Assembly (NCBI GenBank): GCA_944386965.1
Contig: CALXDE010000017.1
Span: 1 to 9,444, forward strand
Reading direction: 5' to 3'
From: an uncultured Oscillospiraceae bacterium
GTDB taxonomy: Bacteria; Bacillota_A; Clostridia; Oscillospirales; Oscillospiraceae
Length of the DNA: 9,444 bases
Position 1 is the stretch's first letter. Every line of letters starts with the position of its first letter. The position numbers and the translations under genes are program-made. Under the pieces are notes generated by a model, which made no database searches, had not been told where the DNA came from, and was given only the letters and a program-made list of their open reading frames with translations. Positions 1 to 6,967 of this stretch are shown here, piece by piece.

Positions 1-2920
1 TCTCCTGTTCCACCACCAGCGTCTCCCCGGGCTTCACCTGGGCAAGCTCCCCGGTGATATAGCCCTGGTTGTCGCCGATGATGGCGAAGGTGTCCGCCGC
101 CCAGCGCATCCGGGCGCCCCAGCCCTCGGCGGCCTCGGCGGCGTAGGTCCACAGCACCTCGAACACATGGCCCTGGCCGGTGAAGAGGTAGGACTCGGTA
201 TACCGCCCGCCGTTGCCACTCTGATAGCCCAGGGCCCAGGCCACGGTGACCGTGTCCGGGCTGCCCTTGCCGTACACCGCCTCGTTGGTCCAGACCTGTT
301 CGAACTGCTGCGCATAGGAGTCATAGAACACCTCCGGCGTGTAGTCCGCGGCCAGCTCCCGCACTTCCATATAGGTGGTCATGTCGTCCTGGTTGGGGCA
401 CCAGCGGTTGGCCAGATAGTTGCAGCTCCACTGCTCATAGGGGATGTACATGCTCCAGGTGTAGATCCCGTAGTCCCCGCCGGCCTGGTAGAGGAAGCAG
501 GGCACCCGCTCCTCGATCCCCTCCAGGCTCCGGTCCAGGGTGACGGTATTTTGGCGGTAATCCTGGCCCAGCCGCTCGGTGGGCAGGGCGGGGCCGGACT
601 CCAGCTTGTAGCCGGCCACCTCCCAATAGGTGACGGTGTCCGCCCAGTCGCCGGTGCCGTAGTCATACGTCACGTGGTCCAGGAGCAGCAGCACCTCCCG
701 GTCCCGGGCCGTCTCCAAGCGCAGCACCACATCCTGGTCCGCGGCGTCTGACGTCCGCGGGTTGCCCTGGCAGACCTCCTCGCACCCCTCCAGTTCGTCG
801 CCATAAGACAGGAGCCAGCCCTTTGCCACGTCCTCACAGGTCTGGGTCCACCGGTCGCCGCCGTTCTGGATGGACATGAGGAGGCGGTTGTCGGCCGCCG
901 GCCAGCCCATCTGCCGTCCGCTGAGCTCCAGGCCGTAATCATAGCGGTAGCGGCAGTACTCGTCAAAGGAGAAGTCCAGATAGCCGTACTGCATGGGCTC
1001 CACCATGGACGGGCTGGAGACGCTTTCCAGCTGGGTCACGGTGCCGTCGTCCTCCTGGCGGACGATATAGGCCGCCTCGAAATTCATTCTGCCGCTGCTG
1101 TTCAGCCAGGCGGCGATGCCCTCGGTAAGGCTCTCCGGGTCCTGGGGCTCCAGGTAATAGATCACCCGCCACTCGTAGTAGTCCCCCAGCTCTCCGCCGC
1201 AGGCGCCCCAGACCATGGGGGCGTTCATCCAGCTGCGCGCCGCCGGCATATCCTCCCCGTAGCTGTCCGTCAGGTCCCGCAGCCCCACCAGGGCCATAGC
1301 CTCCACGGCGGTGTAGAGTTCGTTGGTGTAGCTGACCACCTTGCCGTCGGTGATGGTCAGGGTTCCGTTGGCCCAGGCGGCCCCGCCGGAGGTGGCCATG
1401 CCGCTGTCCCAGCTCCCCGGGGCATAGATCTCCAGGGCGATGGTATCCCCGGTCTTTGTGCCGGACACCACCTCCACCGGGGTGAAGTTGGTGTCCCCGT
1501 GCATGTGGTAGTAGGTGTCATACGCCTCCAGATAGGTCCAGTCCAAGGGGGCGGCAAAGTCCTCCAGGCTAAGGCCCGTGTGCTCCATCAGGTAATCCGC
1601 CAAGTCCTGGGCGCCGATGGCGTCCACGTCGATCGCCATGTTTTCCCCGCCGATGGCGTCGAAATAGTCCGCCGTCTCCTGCTCCGACATCTCATGGTCG
1701 ATGCCCGCGCCGGTGTAGAGCAGCTCCTCCAGGGAGAGGTACTTCACGTCGCTGTACATGCGGGTGACAAAGCCGTTCCACTCCAGGCTGTTCAGCTTCT
1801 CCTGCCAGTCCGCCAGCTCCCCGGCGTCCAGCGGTTCGGCGCGATGGCTGGTGAAGCCAATGGCGCACCCGGCGGTGACGGTGAGCACCAGCACCGCGCA
1901 CAGCGCCGCCACGCCCCGCTTGCGCTTGCTTGTGCCCAGGATGTTGCGGAAGCGCTCCTTCATGGTTTCCGCGCCGCCATAGAAATGGGTGGAGAGGGCG
2001 GCGGCCTGGAAGGCGTTCTGCCGGTGGACGGCCGCCAGCAGCGTCTCGCTGTAGGCCTGCCGGGTTTCCCGGTCCGCCCCGGAAACCACCGCGTCGTCGC
2101 AGGTGAGCTCCATGTCCACATTGGCCTCCCGCACCAGGAGATAGGCCAGGGGGTTGAACCAGTGGACAGCGTTGGCCGAGAGCAGCGCCAGCTTGTACCA
2201 CAGATCGCCGCGCCTGCAGTGGGTCAGCTCGTGCTTGAGAATAAAGCCCAGCTCCCGCTCGGTGTAATTCTCCGTGGGCAGGAGCAGCCGGGGCCGGACA
2301 AGGCCGATCATCATGGGGGTGTCCACAGCGGAGGAGATCCACAGCTCCACCCGCCGCCGGATGCCCAGCTCCTCCACCGTCCGCGCCATGGCCTCCCGGA
2401 CAAAGGCGCGCTCAGGGGGACGGCTCCACCGCAGGCTCCGGTGCCAGACCACCACCGTGCCGGTCAGGTGATAGAGGGCGAACAGCGCCGCGCCCAGCCC
2501 CCACACCCAGAGGAGAATGTCCTCCAGGGGGATGGCAGACGCCGTTCGCGGCGCGGACGCGCCGGCGCCCGGCCGGCTCTCCGCCCCCTGCGCCGCCGCT
2601 GTTCCCGCCGGAACCGGCGCGGCGTCCGGCGTCTGTGCCGGCTCCGCGGCCGGGGCTTCCGCCGGGGCGGCGGCCTCCGCCCGGGGAAGGGACACCTCCG
2701 GCACCTCGATCTGGATGGGCGCCGCCTCCCCCACCGCGTCGAACCACACCGCGCTGTGGGGGACCAGCGGCAGCAGCAGCGCCAGAGAGAGCGCCAGCCA
2801 CACGTAATACTTCCACTTGGCGTGGTAGCGGCGGCGGAGGGCCGGCTTGAGCAAAATCAGCGCCAGCACCGCGCAGCCCACAATGAGGCTGACCTTCAGG
2901 GTGTTCAGCAGAAGTTCCAT
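1..2920 (-). CDS. BlaR1-like M56 family membrane zinc metalloprotease/sensor with giant ectodomain (partial)
   Basis: The reading frame starts at ATG 2918-2920, directly after the TAG of the repressor gene, with GGAGGGG six bases upstream. I read it codon by codon and found no stop down to base 2, so 973 codons are visible and the C-terminus lies outside the window. Predicted layout: two N-terminal membrane helices (about residues 5-26 and 37-57), a Pro/Ala-rich loop (about 60-130), a third helix (about 133-155), a cytoplasmic protease region with the HELTH zinc motif at 230-234 and a likely third ligand Glu271 in MELTCDD, then a fourth helix (about 337-356) after KRKRG. This is the BlaR1/MecR1 plan. 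In that family, signal binding outside activates the inner protease, which leads to repressor loss. The remaining 615 or more residues are predicted extracytoplasmic, rich in Tyr, Trp and Asp, and match no penicillin-binding domain I recognise. BlaR1 itself totals about 600 residues. Family assignment is secure; the ligand is unknown. Confidence 0.9.
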   Translation of the reverse strand, partial: MELLLNTLKVSLIVGCAVLALILLKPALRRRYHAKWKYYVWLALSLALLLPLVPHSAVWFDAVGEAAPIQIEVPEVSLPRAEAAAPAEAPAAEPAQTPDAAPVPAGTAAAQGAESRPGAGASAPRTASAIPLEDILLWVWGLGAALFALYHLTGTVVVWHRSLRWSRPPERAFVREAMARTVEELGIRRRVELWISSAVDTPMMIGLVRPRLLLPTENYTERELGFILKHELTHCRRGDLWYKLALLSANAVHWFNPLAYLLVREANVDMELTCDDAVVSGADRETRQAYSETLLAAVHRQNAFQAAALSTHFYGGAETMKERFRNILGTSKRKRGVAALCAVLVLTVTAGCAIGFTSHRAEPLDAGELADWQEKLNSLEWNGFVTRMYSDVKYLSLEELLYTGAGIDHEMSEQETADYFDAIGGENMAIDVDAIGAQDLADYLMEHTGLSLEDFAAPLDWTYLEAYDTYYHMHGDTNFTPVEVVSGTKTGDTIALEIYAPGSWDSGMATSGGAAWANGTLTITDGKVVSYTNELYTAVEAMALVGLRDLTDSYGEDMPAARSWMNAPMVWGACGGELGDYYEWRVIYYLEPQDPESLTEGIAAWLNSSGRMNFEAAYIVRQEDDGTVTQLESVSSPSMVEPMQYGYLDFSFDEYCRYRYDYGLELSGRQMGWPAADNRLLMSIQNGGDRWTQTCEDVAKGWLLSYGDELEGCEEVCQGNPRTSDAADQDVVLRLETARDREVLLLLDHVTYDYGTGDWADTVTYWEVAGYKLESGPALPTERLGQDYRQNTVTLDRSLEGIEERVPCFLYQAGGDYGIYTWSMYIPYEQWSCNYLANRWCPNQDDMTTYMEVRELAADYTPEVFYDSYAQQFEQVWTNEAVYGKGSPDTVTVAWALGYQSGNGGRYTESYLFTGQGHVFEVLWTYAAEAAEGWGARMRWAADTFAIIGDNQGYITGELAQVKPGETLVVEQE

Positions 2921-3304
2921 CTATTTCCCCTCCAGTTCATCCAAAAATTTTCGCAGCTCCGCCAGATCCGCCGGACCGATGGCCCGGCTGTCATACAGGG
3001 AGGCCACCATGCCGGTGAAGGAGTTGCCGTACAGCTTCTCCAGAAAGGTCCGCCCCTCGGCGGCCTTGTAGTCCTCCTCGGAGACAAGGGGGCGGTAGTA
3101 GTTGCTGCGCCCCTGCTTCTGGCAGGTGAGAAAGCCCTTCTCCACCAGACGGTTCAGGGCCGTGGCCACCGCCGGCAGGGTCCACTGGCGGTGGGCTTTC
3201 AGCTTCTCCTGTATATAAGACGAATTGACCGCCTCCCTGGTTCCCCAGACCACCAGCATAATATCCAATTCCCCGTCACCCAGACGCCTGCTGTTTTGTG
3301 CCAT
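2921..3304 (-). CDS. BlaI/MecI/CopY-family winged-helix transcriptional repressor
   Basis: This 127-residue protein has the usual length and layout of BlaI/MecI repressors. An N-terminal winged helix spans about residues 5-75, with GDGELDIMLVVW in the first helix, a recognition helix in the region WTLPAVATALNRLVEKG, and a wing around LTCQKQGRSNYYRPLV. A helical dimerisation tail follows (about 80-127). Family members bind TACAnnTGTA-like palindromes and are inactivated by a partner M56 protease, or by metal in CopY. Here the M56 partner gene starts on the very next base. ATG 3302-3304 is chosen because GGAGGAGG lies seven bases upstream. An in-frame ATG at 3331 would add nine residues, but it lacks a ribosome site and overlaps the previous gene. 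The gene follows the lipoprotein gene by 17 bases, so it is probably cotranscribed and autoregulated from the promoter near 4530. I cannot tell from sequence alone whether the proteolytic cleavage site is conserved. Confidence 0.93.
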   Translation of the reverse strand: MAQNSRRLGDGELDIMLVVWGTREAVNSSYIQEKLKAHRQWTLPAVATALNRLVEKGFLTCQKQGRSNYYRPLVSEEDYKAAEGRTFLEKLYGNSFTGMVASLYDSRAIGPADLAELRKFLDELEGK

Positions 3305-3311
3305 GGCGCGT

Positions 3312-3319
3312 CCTCCTCC
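3312..3319 (-). promoter_or_regulatory. Ribosome binding site that fixes the repressor start
   Basis: On the minus strand this reads GGAGGAGG and ends seven bases before ATG 3304. It lies downstream of the alternative ATG at 3331, so it can serve only the shorter start. Confidence 0.8.
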
Positions 3320-3321
3320 CT

Positions 3322-4485
3322 TTAATCCCATACCTGGCCGCCTGCGCCGTCCATCAAGATCCAGCAGTCCAGCCGGCCGTTTTCCACAAGGCTTTGGCGC
3401 AGACAGCCCCGGGCCATCACCTGCTCCCCGATCACCACCGGGTAGGTGAAGGACTCCACATAGCCAAGGCCCAGGAACTGTCCCTGCTCGTCAAAGAAGC
3501 GCTCGTCCAGGCTCCCGACGTCCACGCTCTCAGCCTGGGAGAGGGTGATGCCGGTGAGGTTGCCCGCGTCGTCAAAGTATTCATCTGACAGCTCCAGCAG
3601 CGTCTCCGTCTCCCCGGTTTCCGCGTCCAGGCGGTAGCAGCAGAAATAGTCCCGGTCCTCACCGCCGTAGCCGAAGTAGTAGAGGGAGCCGTCGGTGTAA
3701 TTGAAGTAGTCCCCGCCGGTCAGCAGCGTCTCCGGCTCACCGCCGGGGGCGAGGCGGTAGTAGACGTACTCGTCCGCCGCCCAGTAGTAGATGCCGGTGT
3801 CGTCCACGGTGACGTTGTGGGTATACCCCTCCGCCACCGTCTCCAGCGTCCCGCTCTCCAGGTCATAGGCCGACAGGCGCTGGGTATCTGAGACGTAGAC
3901 CACGCCGTCGTAGTAGCAGCTGACCCGGTACCCGGGCAGCAGCTCCCGGAGATTTCCCCCGTCCAGGTCGCAGCGGTACACATGGGAGCCGTTGTTCTCG
4001 TCCCGCAGGTCGAAGCAGAGGCCGCTGTCCGCGGCGTACAGGTTGTCGCAGTAGCCCTCCACCAGCCGCTCCCGGCCCGTGCCGTCGGTGCGGACGCGAT
4101 AGAGGGAAAAGCCGTCGAAGTAGTTGGTGTAGTACACCCACCCGTCCAGCACATTGAGACAGGCCGGGCAGTCCTCCGTCAGCCGGGTCTTCTCCGAGCC
4201 GTCCAGCCGGGCTTTATAGAGATACCAGTTGTCCGCCTCGCTGCGGTAGTAGACCCAGCCCGCGCCGTCCTCGGCCATCAGGCCCCCGGTACCGATGTTG
4301 CCGCCCCGGAACCCCAGGCGCTCCGCCGCCGGCGTCTGTCCACCCTCCTCCGGCATCTGGGCCGGCTCCTGGACCGCCGGAGCGCCCGGCCCCGCCTCCG
4401 GCTCCTGTGTATTCACCGGACCGCAGGCCGCCAGGATCAACGGAACCATCAGCGCCAGGGCCAGGAATGTACGGGATCTCTTCAT
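3322..4485 (-). CDS. Secreted lipoprotein with DUF5050-like beta-propeller repeats
   Basis: The product is 387 residues. It has a short basic N-terminus (MKRSR), a hydrophobic stretch, and a lipobox LAAC with Cys21 as the predicted lipidated residue. A Pro/Glu/Ala-rich spacer (about 22-55) is typical of a tether from the membrane. The body contains about six tandem units of 30-45 residues, each with an aromatic strand such as WVYY, GIYY or SLYY, then an arginine/aspartate turn such as ARLDGSEKTRL or VRTDGTGRERL. This is the DUF5050/TolB-like six-bladed propeller pattern often seen in Firmicute surface lipoproteins. The start ATG has AAGGAGG eight bases upstream. It is the first gene of an operon with a BlaI-type repressor and an M56 sensor, and its promoter carries two palindromes that the repressor could bind. 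A likely role is an outer-face binding or accessory protein for the M56 ectodomain, or the effector being induced. That role is inference; no enzymatic motif is visible. Confidence 0.87.
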   Translation of the reverse strand: MKRSRTFLALALMVPLILAACGPVNTQEPEAGPGAPAVQEPAQMPEEGGQTPAAERLGFRGGNIGTGGLMAEDGAGWVYYRSEADNWYLYKARLDGSEKTRLTEDCPACLNVLDGWVYYTNYFDGFSLYRVRTDGTGRERLVEGYCDNLYAADSGLCFDLRDENNGSHVYRCDLDGGNLRELLPGYRVSCYYDGVVYVSDTQRLSAYDLESGTLETVAEGYTHNVTVDDTGIYYWAADEYVYYRLAPGGEPETLLTGGDYFNYTDGSLYYFGYGGEDRDYFCCYRLDAETGETETLLELSDEYFDDAGNLTGITLSQAESVDVGSLDERFFDEQGQFLGLGYVESFTYPVVIGEQVMARGCLRQSLVENGRLDCWILMDGAGGQVWD

Positions 4486-4501
4486 AGCTGCCGCCTCCTT
4501 A

Positions 4502-4517
4502 TTATACGGTCGTATAA
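4502..4517 (-). promoter_or_regulatory. Putative repressor operator O2 (5' UTR)
   Basis: TTATACGGTCGTATAA has perfect 7-base arms (TTATACG/CGTATAA) around a 2-base centre. It lies in the predicted leader, immediately upstream of the ribosome site of the lipoprotein gene. It matches operator O1 except at positions flanking the centre, and its centre is 32 bp from that of O1, about three helical turns. A BlaI-type dimer is the obvious candidate because the repressor gene is in the same operon. Confidence 0.72.
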
Positions 4518-4532
4518 CAATTTTCTATCCTC

Positions 4533-4560
4533 ATTATACAGCTGTATAACAAGAAGTCAA
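4533..4560 (-). promoter_or_regulatory. Sigma-A-type promoter of the lipoprotein-repressor-M56 operon
   Basis: On the minus strand there is a -35 TTGACT (4555-4560), a 16-bp spacer, and a -10 TATAAT (4533-4538). Transcription is expected to start near 4526, about 40 bases before the lipoprotein ATG. The -10 element and much of the spacer are inside palindrome O1, so repressor binding would block RNA polymerase. Confidence 0.75.
4534..4549 (-). promoter_or_regulatory. Putative BlaI-type operator O1 over the promoter
   Basis: TTATACAGCTGTATAA is a perfect 16-bp palindrome. It contains TACAgcTGTA, an exact match to the TACAnnTGTA box known for BlaI/MecI and CopY regulators. It covers the -10 region and part of the spacer. 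Together with O2 it suggests cooperative autorepression of the operon. Confidence 0.78.
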
Positions 4561-4595
4561 GTTACAAATTATAACAGGCCCGTTACAAAAGAACG

Positions 4596-4623
4596 CCCCG
4601 CCGTCCCAAAAGGGACGGCGGGG
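4596..4623 (-). terminator. Rho-independent terminator after the amidohydrolase gene
   Basis: A perfect 12-bp stem (CCCCGCCGTCCC/GGGACGGCGGGG) with a 4-base AAAA loop on the plus strand starts five bases beyond the amidohydrolase stop. Read on the minus strand, the stem is followed by CGTTCTTTTG, a moderate U-tract. It separates the transporter/amidohydrolase unit from the promoter of the next operon. Confidence 0.85.
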
Positions 4624-4628
4624 TGTTG

Positions 4629-5447
4629 TTACAGCGCGCGGTAGTGATAGAACCGGGCGAAGTTGTTGAACAAAATGTCCTCCAGCAGGTCCGGCGCAAA
4701 GCCCAGGGCCAGGGTCTTGTCCAGCTCCTTCTTCGGGCACCAGATGGGGTAGTCGGAGCCGAAAAAGATGTGCTTGGGGTCATAGAGGCCCATAATCTCC
4801 ATGAGGGGCGCCTTGTCCTCCACATAGGAGAAGCTGCTGCTGATGTCCACATAGACGTTGGGAAGTTTTGCCAGAGGGCGGACCCGCTCCACGCTCCAAT
4901 CCCCCCAGCTGCCCAGGTGGGTGGCGACGCACCGCAGCTTGGGGAAGGTTTCCGCCACCCGGGCCATCCGCTCCGGGCCGGACACCTCCACCCGGGGGTC
5001 GCCGGTGTGGGAAATCAGGAACATATCCGTCCGCTCCATCTCCTCGAACACCGGAAAGAGGCGCGCATCGTCCAGGTTGAAGTGCTGGAACTCCGGGTGG
5101 ATCTTCACGCCATGGAGGCCGTGCTGGCGCATCCAGGCCAGCTCTGCCTTGAAATCGTGGTCCGCGGCGTAGGCGGCGTGGATGGTGCCGCAGGGGAGGA
5201 ACTGGGGGTGAGCCTGGGTTTCCTCCCAGATATAGCGGTTGATGTGCTCCACCTGGTGCTCGGTGGTGGCGGCGGAGAACACCATGGCATACTCGATGCC
5301 CGCCCCCGCCAGACAGTCCAGCAGCTCCTGGACCTTGCCGTGGTGGTTGGGGGGCTCGGGCAGATCAAAGTAGTCGGCGGTGGCGATGGTGGCCTTGTCG
5401 GCGATCTTGTCGGGAAAGATGTGCGTGTGTGCGTCGATGACCCGCAT
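4629..5447 (-). CDS. Amidohydrolase-2 family metal-dependent hydrolase
   Basis: The 272-residue product has the TIM-barrel metal-dependent hydrolase pattern of the PF04909 type. An HxH metal motif at His7/His9 (VIDAHTHIF) ends the first strand. KIHPE follows at about 115-119, then ISHTGD with His147, ATHLGSW with His177, and a terminal Asp232 in FFGSDYPIW. Family members are hydrolases, lactonases or non-oxidative decarboxylases in the cytoplasm; no signal peptide is visible. The substrate cannot be read from sequence. ATG 5447 is preferred because AAAGGAG (5458-5464) is ten bases upstream; ATG 5456 is only one base from that site, and longer starts have none. It lies 60 bases downstream of a YfcC-type transporter gene on the same strand, so joint transcription and shared substrate are plausible. 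A weak TATACT in the gap may give an additional promoter. A strong terminator follows its stop. Confidence 0.9.
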   Translation of the reverse strand: MRVIDAHTHIFPDKIADKATIATADYFDLPEPPNHHGKVQELLDCLAGAGIEYAMVFSAATTEHQVEHINRYIWEETQAHPQFLPCGTIHAAYAADHDFKAELAWMRQHGLHGVKIHPEFQHFNLDDARLFPVFEEMERTDMFLISHTGDPRVEVSGPERMARVAETFPKLRCVATHLGSWGDWSVERVRPLAKLPNVYVDISSSFSYVEDKAPLMEIMGLYDPKHIFFGSDYPIWCPKKELDKTLALGFAPDLLEDILFNNFARFYHYRAL

Positions 5448-5457
5448 GGAATCCATA

Positions 5458-5464
5458 CTCCTTT
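5458..5464 (-). promoter_or_regulatory. Ribosome binding site deciding the amidohydrolase start
   Basis: AAAGGAG on the minus strand precedes two in-frame ATGs. The near one (5456) is one base away, too close for initiation. The second (5447) is ten bases away and begins MRVIDAHTH, the usual start of the family fold. Confidence 0.6.
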
Positions 5465-5507
5465 GCTGTTTCTCTCTGTTGTTTTGAGTATAACACACAT
5501 TTTTCTC

Positions 5508-6893
5508 TCACAAAACGGCGGAAAGCGCCAAAAATACCGCCGTCAGCACCAGAAAAATTAGGAGGAGTTTCCATACAAAGCGCCACCACCGGTCGTAGGA
5601 CACCCGGCCGAAGGCCAGGGCGCCCATCAGCACCGCCGCCGTGGGGGTGATGAGGTTCACCAGGGCCGACGCGCTCTGGAAGGCCGTGACAATCAGGCTC
5701 TCGGGCACGCCCGCAAAGCGCCCCAGCGGGGCCAGAATGGGAATGGACAGGGTGGCAAGCCCGGAGGACGACGGGATCAGCACCGACAGGGGCAGGTAGA
5801 TCAGGTACACCAGGAGGATGAACAGCCAGGACCCGGCCCCCTCCAGGGCCCGCTCTCCCCAGTGGAGCACCGTATCGGTGACACTGGCATCGTTCATCAG
5901 CACCGTGACCCCGCGGCTGATGCCGATGATAAAGGCCACCCCCAGCAGCTCCGAGGCCCCGGCGACAAAGGCGTCGGCGGTTTCCTCCTCCCCCAGGCCG
6001 CAGACCAGGCCGATGACGATGCCGCCCACCAGAAACAGACCCGAGAGCTCCGGAAACCACCAGCCCAGGGCGGGCAGGGGAAGGCCCATCTCGTCAAAGG
6101 GGATGACGGCGTAGACCATCACCAGGAACACCAGGGCGAAGAGGGCCAGAGCGGCCTTCCGCCTCCCGGTCAGGGCCGGCACCTCCGCCGGGACGCGGTG
6201 GGAGGGCCGAATCTCCACCCCCGCCACCACGGACCGGGCGGGGTCTGCCTTGACCCGGGCCGCGTAGGCCATGACATACCAGATGGAAATTCCCGTAAAC
6301 ACCACATACAGCGCCACCCGCAGCGCCAGTCCGTCCCCCAGGGACACCCCCGCAAAGCCCGAGGCAATCCCCGTGGCAAAGGGGTTCACGGTGCTGCCCA
6401 GCACCCCAGCGCCGCTGCCCAGCAGCACCACCGCCATGCCGGTCACCGCGTCGTATCCGGCGGCCAGAAAGACCGGGATCAGCAGGGGGTAAAAGGCCAT
6501 CGTCTCCTCCCACATGCCAAAGGAGGTGCCCCCCAGGCTGAAGGCCAGCATCAGAATGGGGATCATCCACTTTTCCCGGCCCTGGAGCCGCTGGATGATC
6601 CGGGACACCCCGGCGCCGATGGCCCCGGTCTTCATCATCACCCCCAAAAAGCCTCCCACCATCAGGATGAACACCGCCACATCCACCGCGCCGTAGAACC
6701 CCTCGAAGGCCGCCAGCACCACGTCGCCGGGTCCCCGGGGATTTGCCTCCACGGCGTGGTAGGTCCCGGCAACCGGGGTCCCCTGGTCCGTGTGGTCATA
6801 GGACCCCGCCGGGATCACCCAGGTGGCCGCCGCCACCAGGAGCAGCAGGGCAAAGAGAATCGTATAGGCCGTGGGCATGCGGAATTTTTTCAT
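5508..6893 (-). CDS. YfcC/DcuC-family integral membrane transporter
   Basis: The product is a 461-residue polytopic membrane protein with about 10-12 hydrophobic segments. It opens with KKFRMPTAYTILFALLLLVA and ends with a hydrophobic helix. Signatures of the YfcC branch of the DcuC-type carriers (PF03606) are visible: GTSFGMWEETMAFYPLLIP near residue 125, GSTVNPFATGIASGFAGVSL near 165-185, SSSGLATLSIPILAPLG, and SALVNLITPTAAVLMGAL near the C-terminus. Length is close to the family norm of about 440-510. Members move dicarboxylates, basic amino acids or related substrates; some arginine/ornithine exchangers of arginine deiminase operons are annotated in this group. ATG 6893 has AGGAGG seven bases upstream. 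A TTG at 6896 in frame is not needed. The amidohydrolase gene follows after 60 bases. It is divergent from the PadR operon across a 138-base region with two palindromes. Exact substrate is unknown. Confidence 0.92.
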   Translation of the reverse strand: MKKFRMPTAYTILFALLLLVAAATWVIPAGSYDHTDQGTPVAGTYHAVEANPRGPGDVVLAAFEGFYGAVDVAVFILMVGGFLGVMMKTGAIGAGVSRIIQRLQGREKWMIPILMLAFSLGGTSFGMWEETMAFYPLLIPVFLAAGYDAVTGMAVVLLGSGAGVLGSTVNPFATGIASGFAGVSLGDGLALRVALYVVFTGISIWYVMAYAARVKADPARSVVAGVEIRPSHRVPAEVPALTGRRKAALALFALVFLVMVYAVIPFDEMGLPLPALGWWFPELSGLFLVGGIVIGLVCGLGEEETADAFVAGASELLGVAFIIGISRGVTVLMNDASVTDTVLHWGERALEGAGSWLFILLVYLIYLPLSVLIPSSSGLATLSIPILAPLGRFAGVPESLIVTAFQSASALVNLITPTAAVLMGALAFGRVSYDRWWRFVWKLLLIFLVLTAVFLALSAVL

Positions 6894-6967
6894 CAAGCTC
6901 CCTCCTGTTCGTCCGCCTTAGTGTCTCCGGGGACCGGGCGGCTATGCGGGAAATTTCTGCAAGGTCC

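Noticed and set aside
1448..1456. KTG tripeptide (residues 489-491) in the M56 ectodomain, as in penicillin-binding domains.
   Set aside because: No SxxK or SxN partner motifs were seen at suitable spacing, and the surrounding sequence does not resemble a transpeptidase fold. Taken as chance.
1..2816. Series of short minus-strand frames suggesting a frameshifted or decayed gene.
   Set aside because: The register starting at 2920 is open without a stop across the full 973 codons and gives a coherent M56 protein, so the gene is intact within the window.
1499..3325. 608-codon open frame on the plus strand opposite the M56 and repressor genes.
   Set aside because: It is in codon-for-codon register with the M56 gene on the other strand. 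The GC-rich third positions remove stops, and its translation is low-complexity His/Arg/Gly/Gln-rich with no family resemblance.
3305..3331. Nine-residue longer N-terminus for the repressor (ATG at 3331).
   Set aside because: It has no ribosome site upstream, overlaps the lipoprotein stop, and a strong GGAGGAGG precedes ATG 3304.
4623..5561. 312-codon open frame on the plus strand opposite the amidohydrolase.
   Set aside because: It is a shadow of the amidohydrolase gene and spans the terminator and an intergenic gap, which is unlikely for a real gene.
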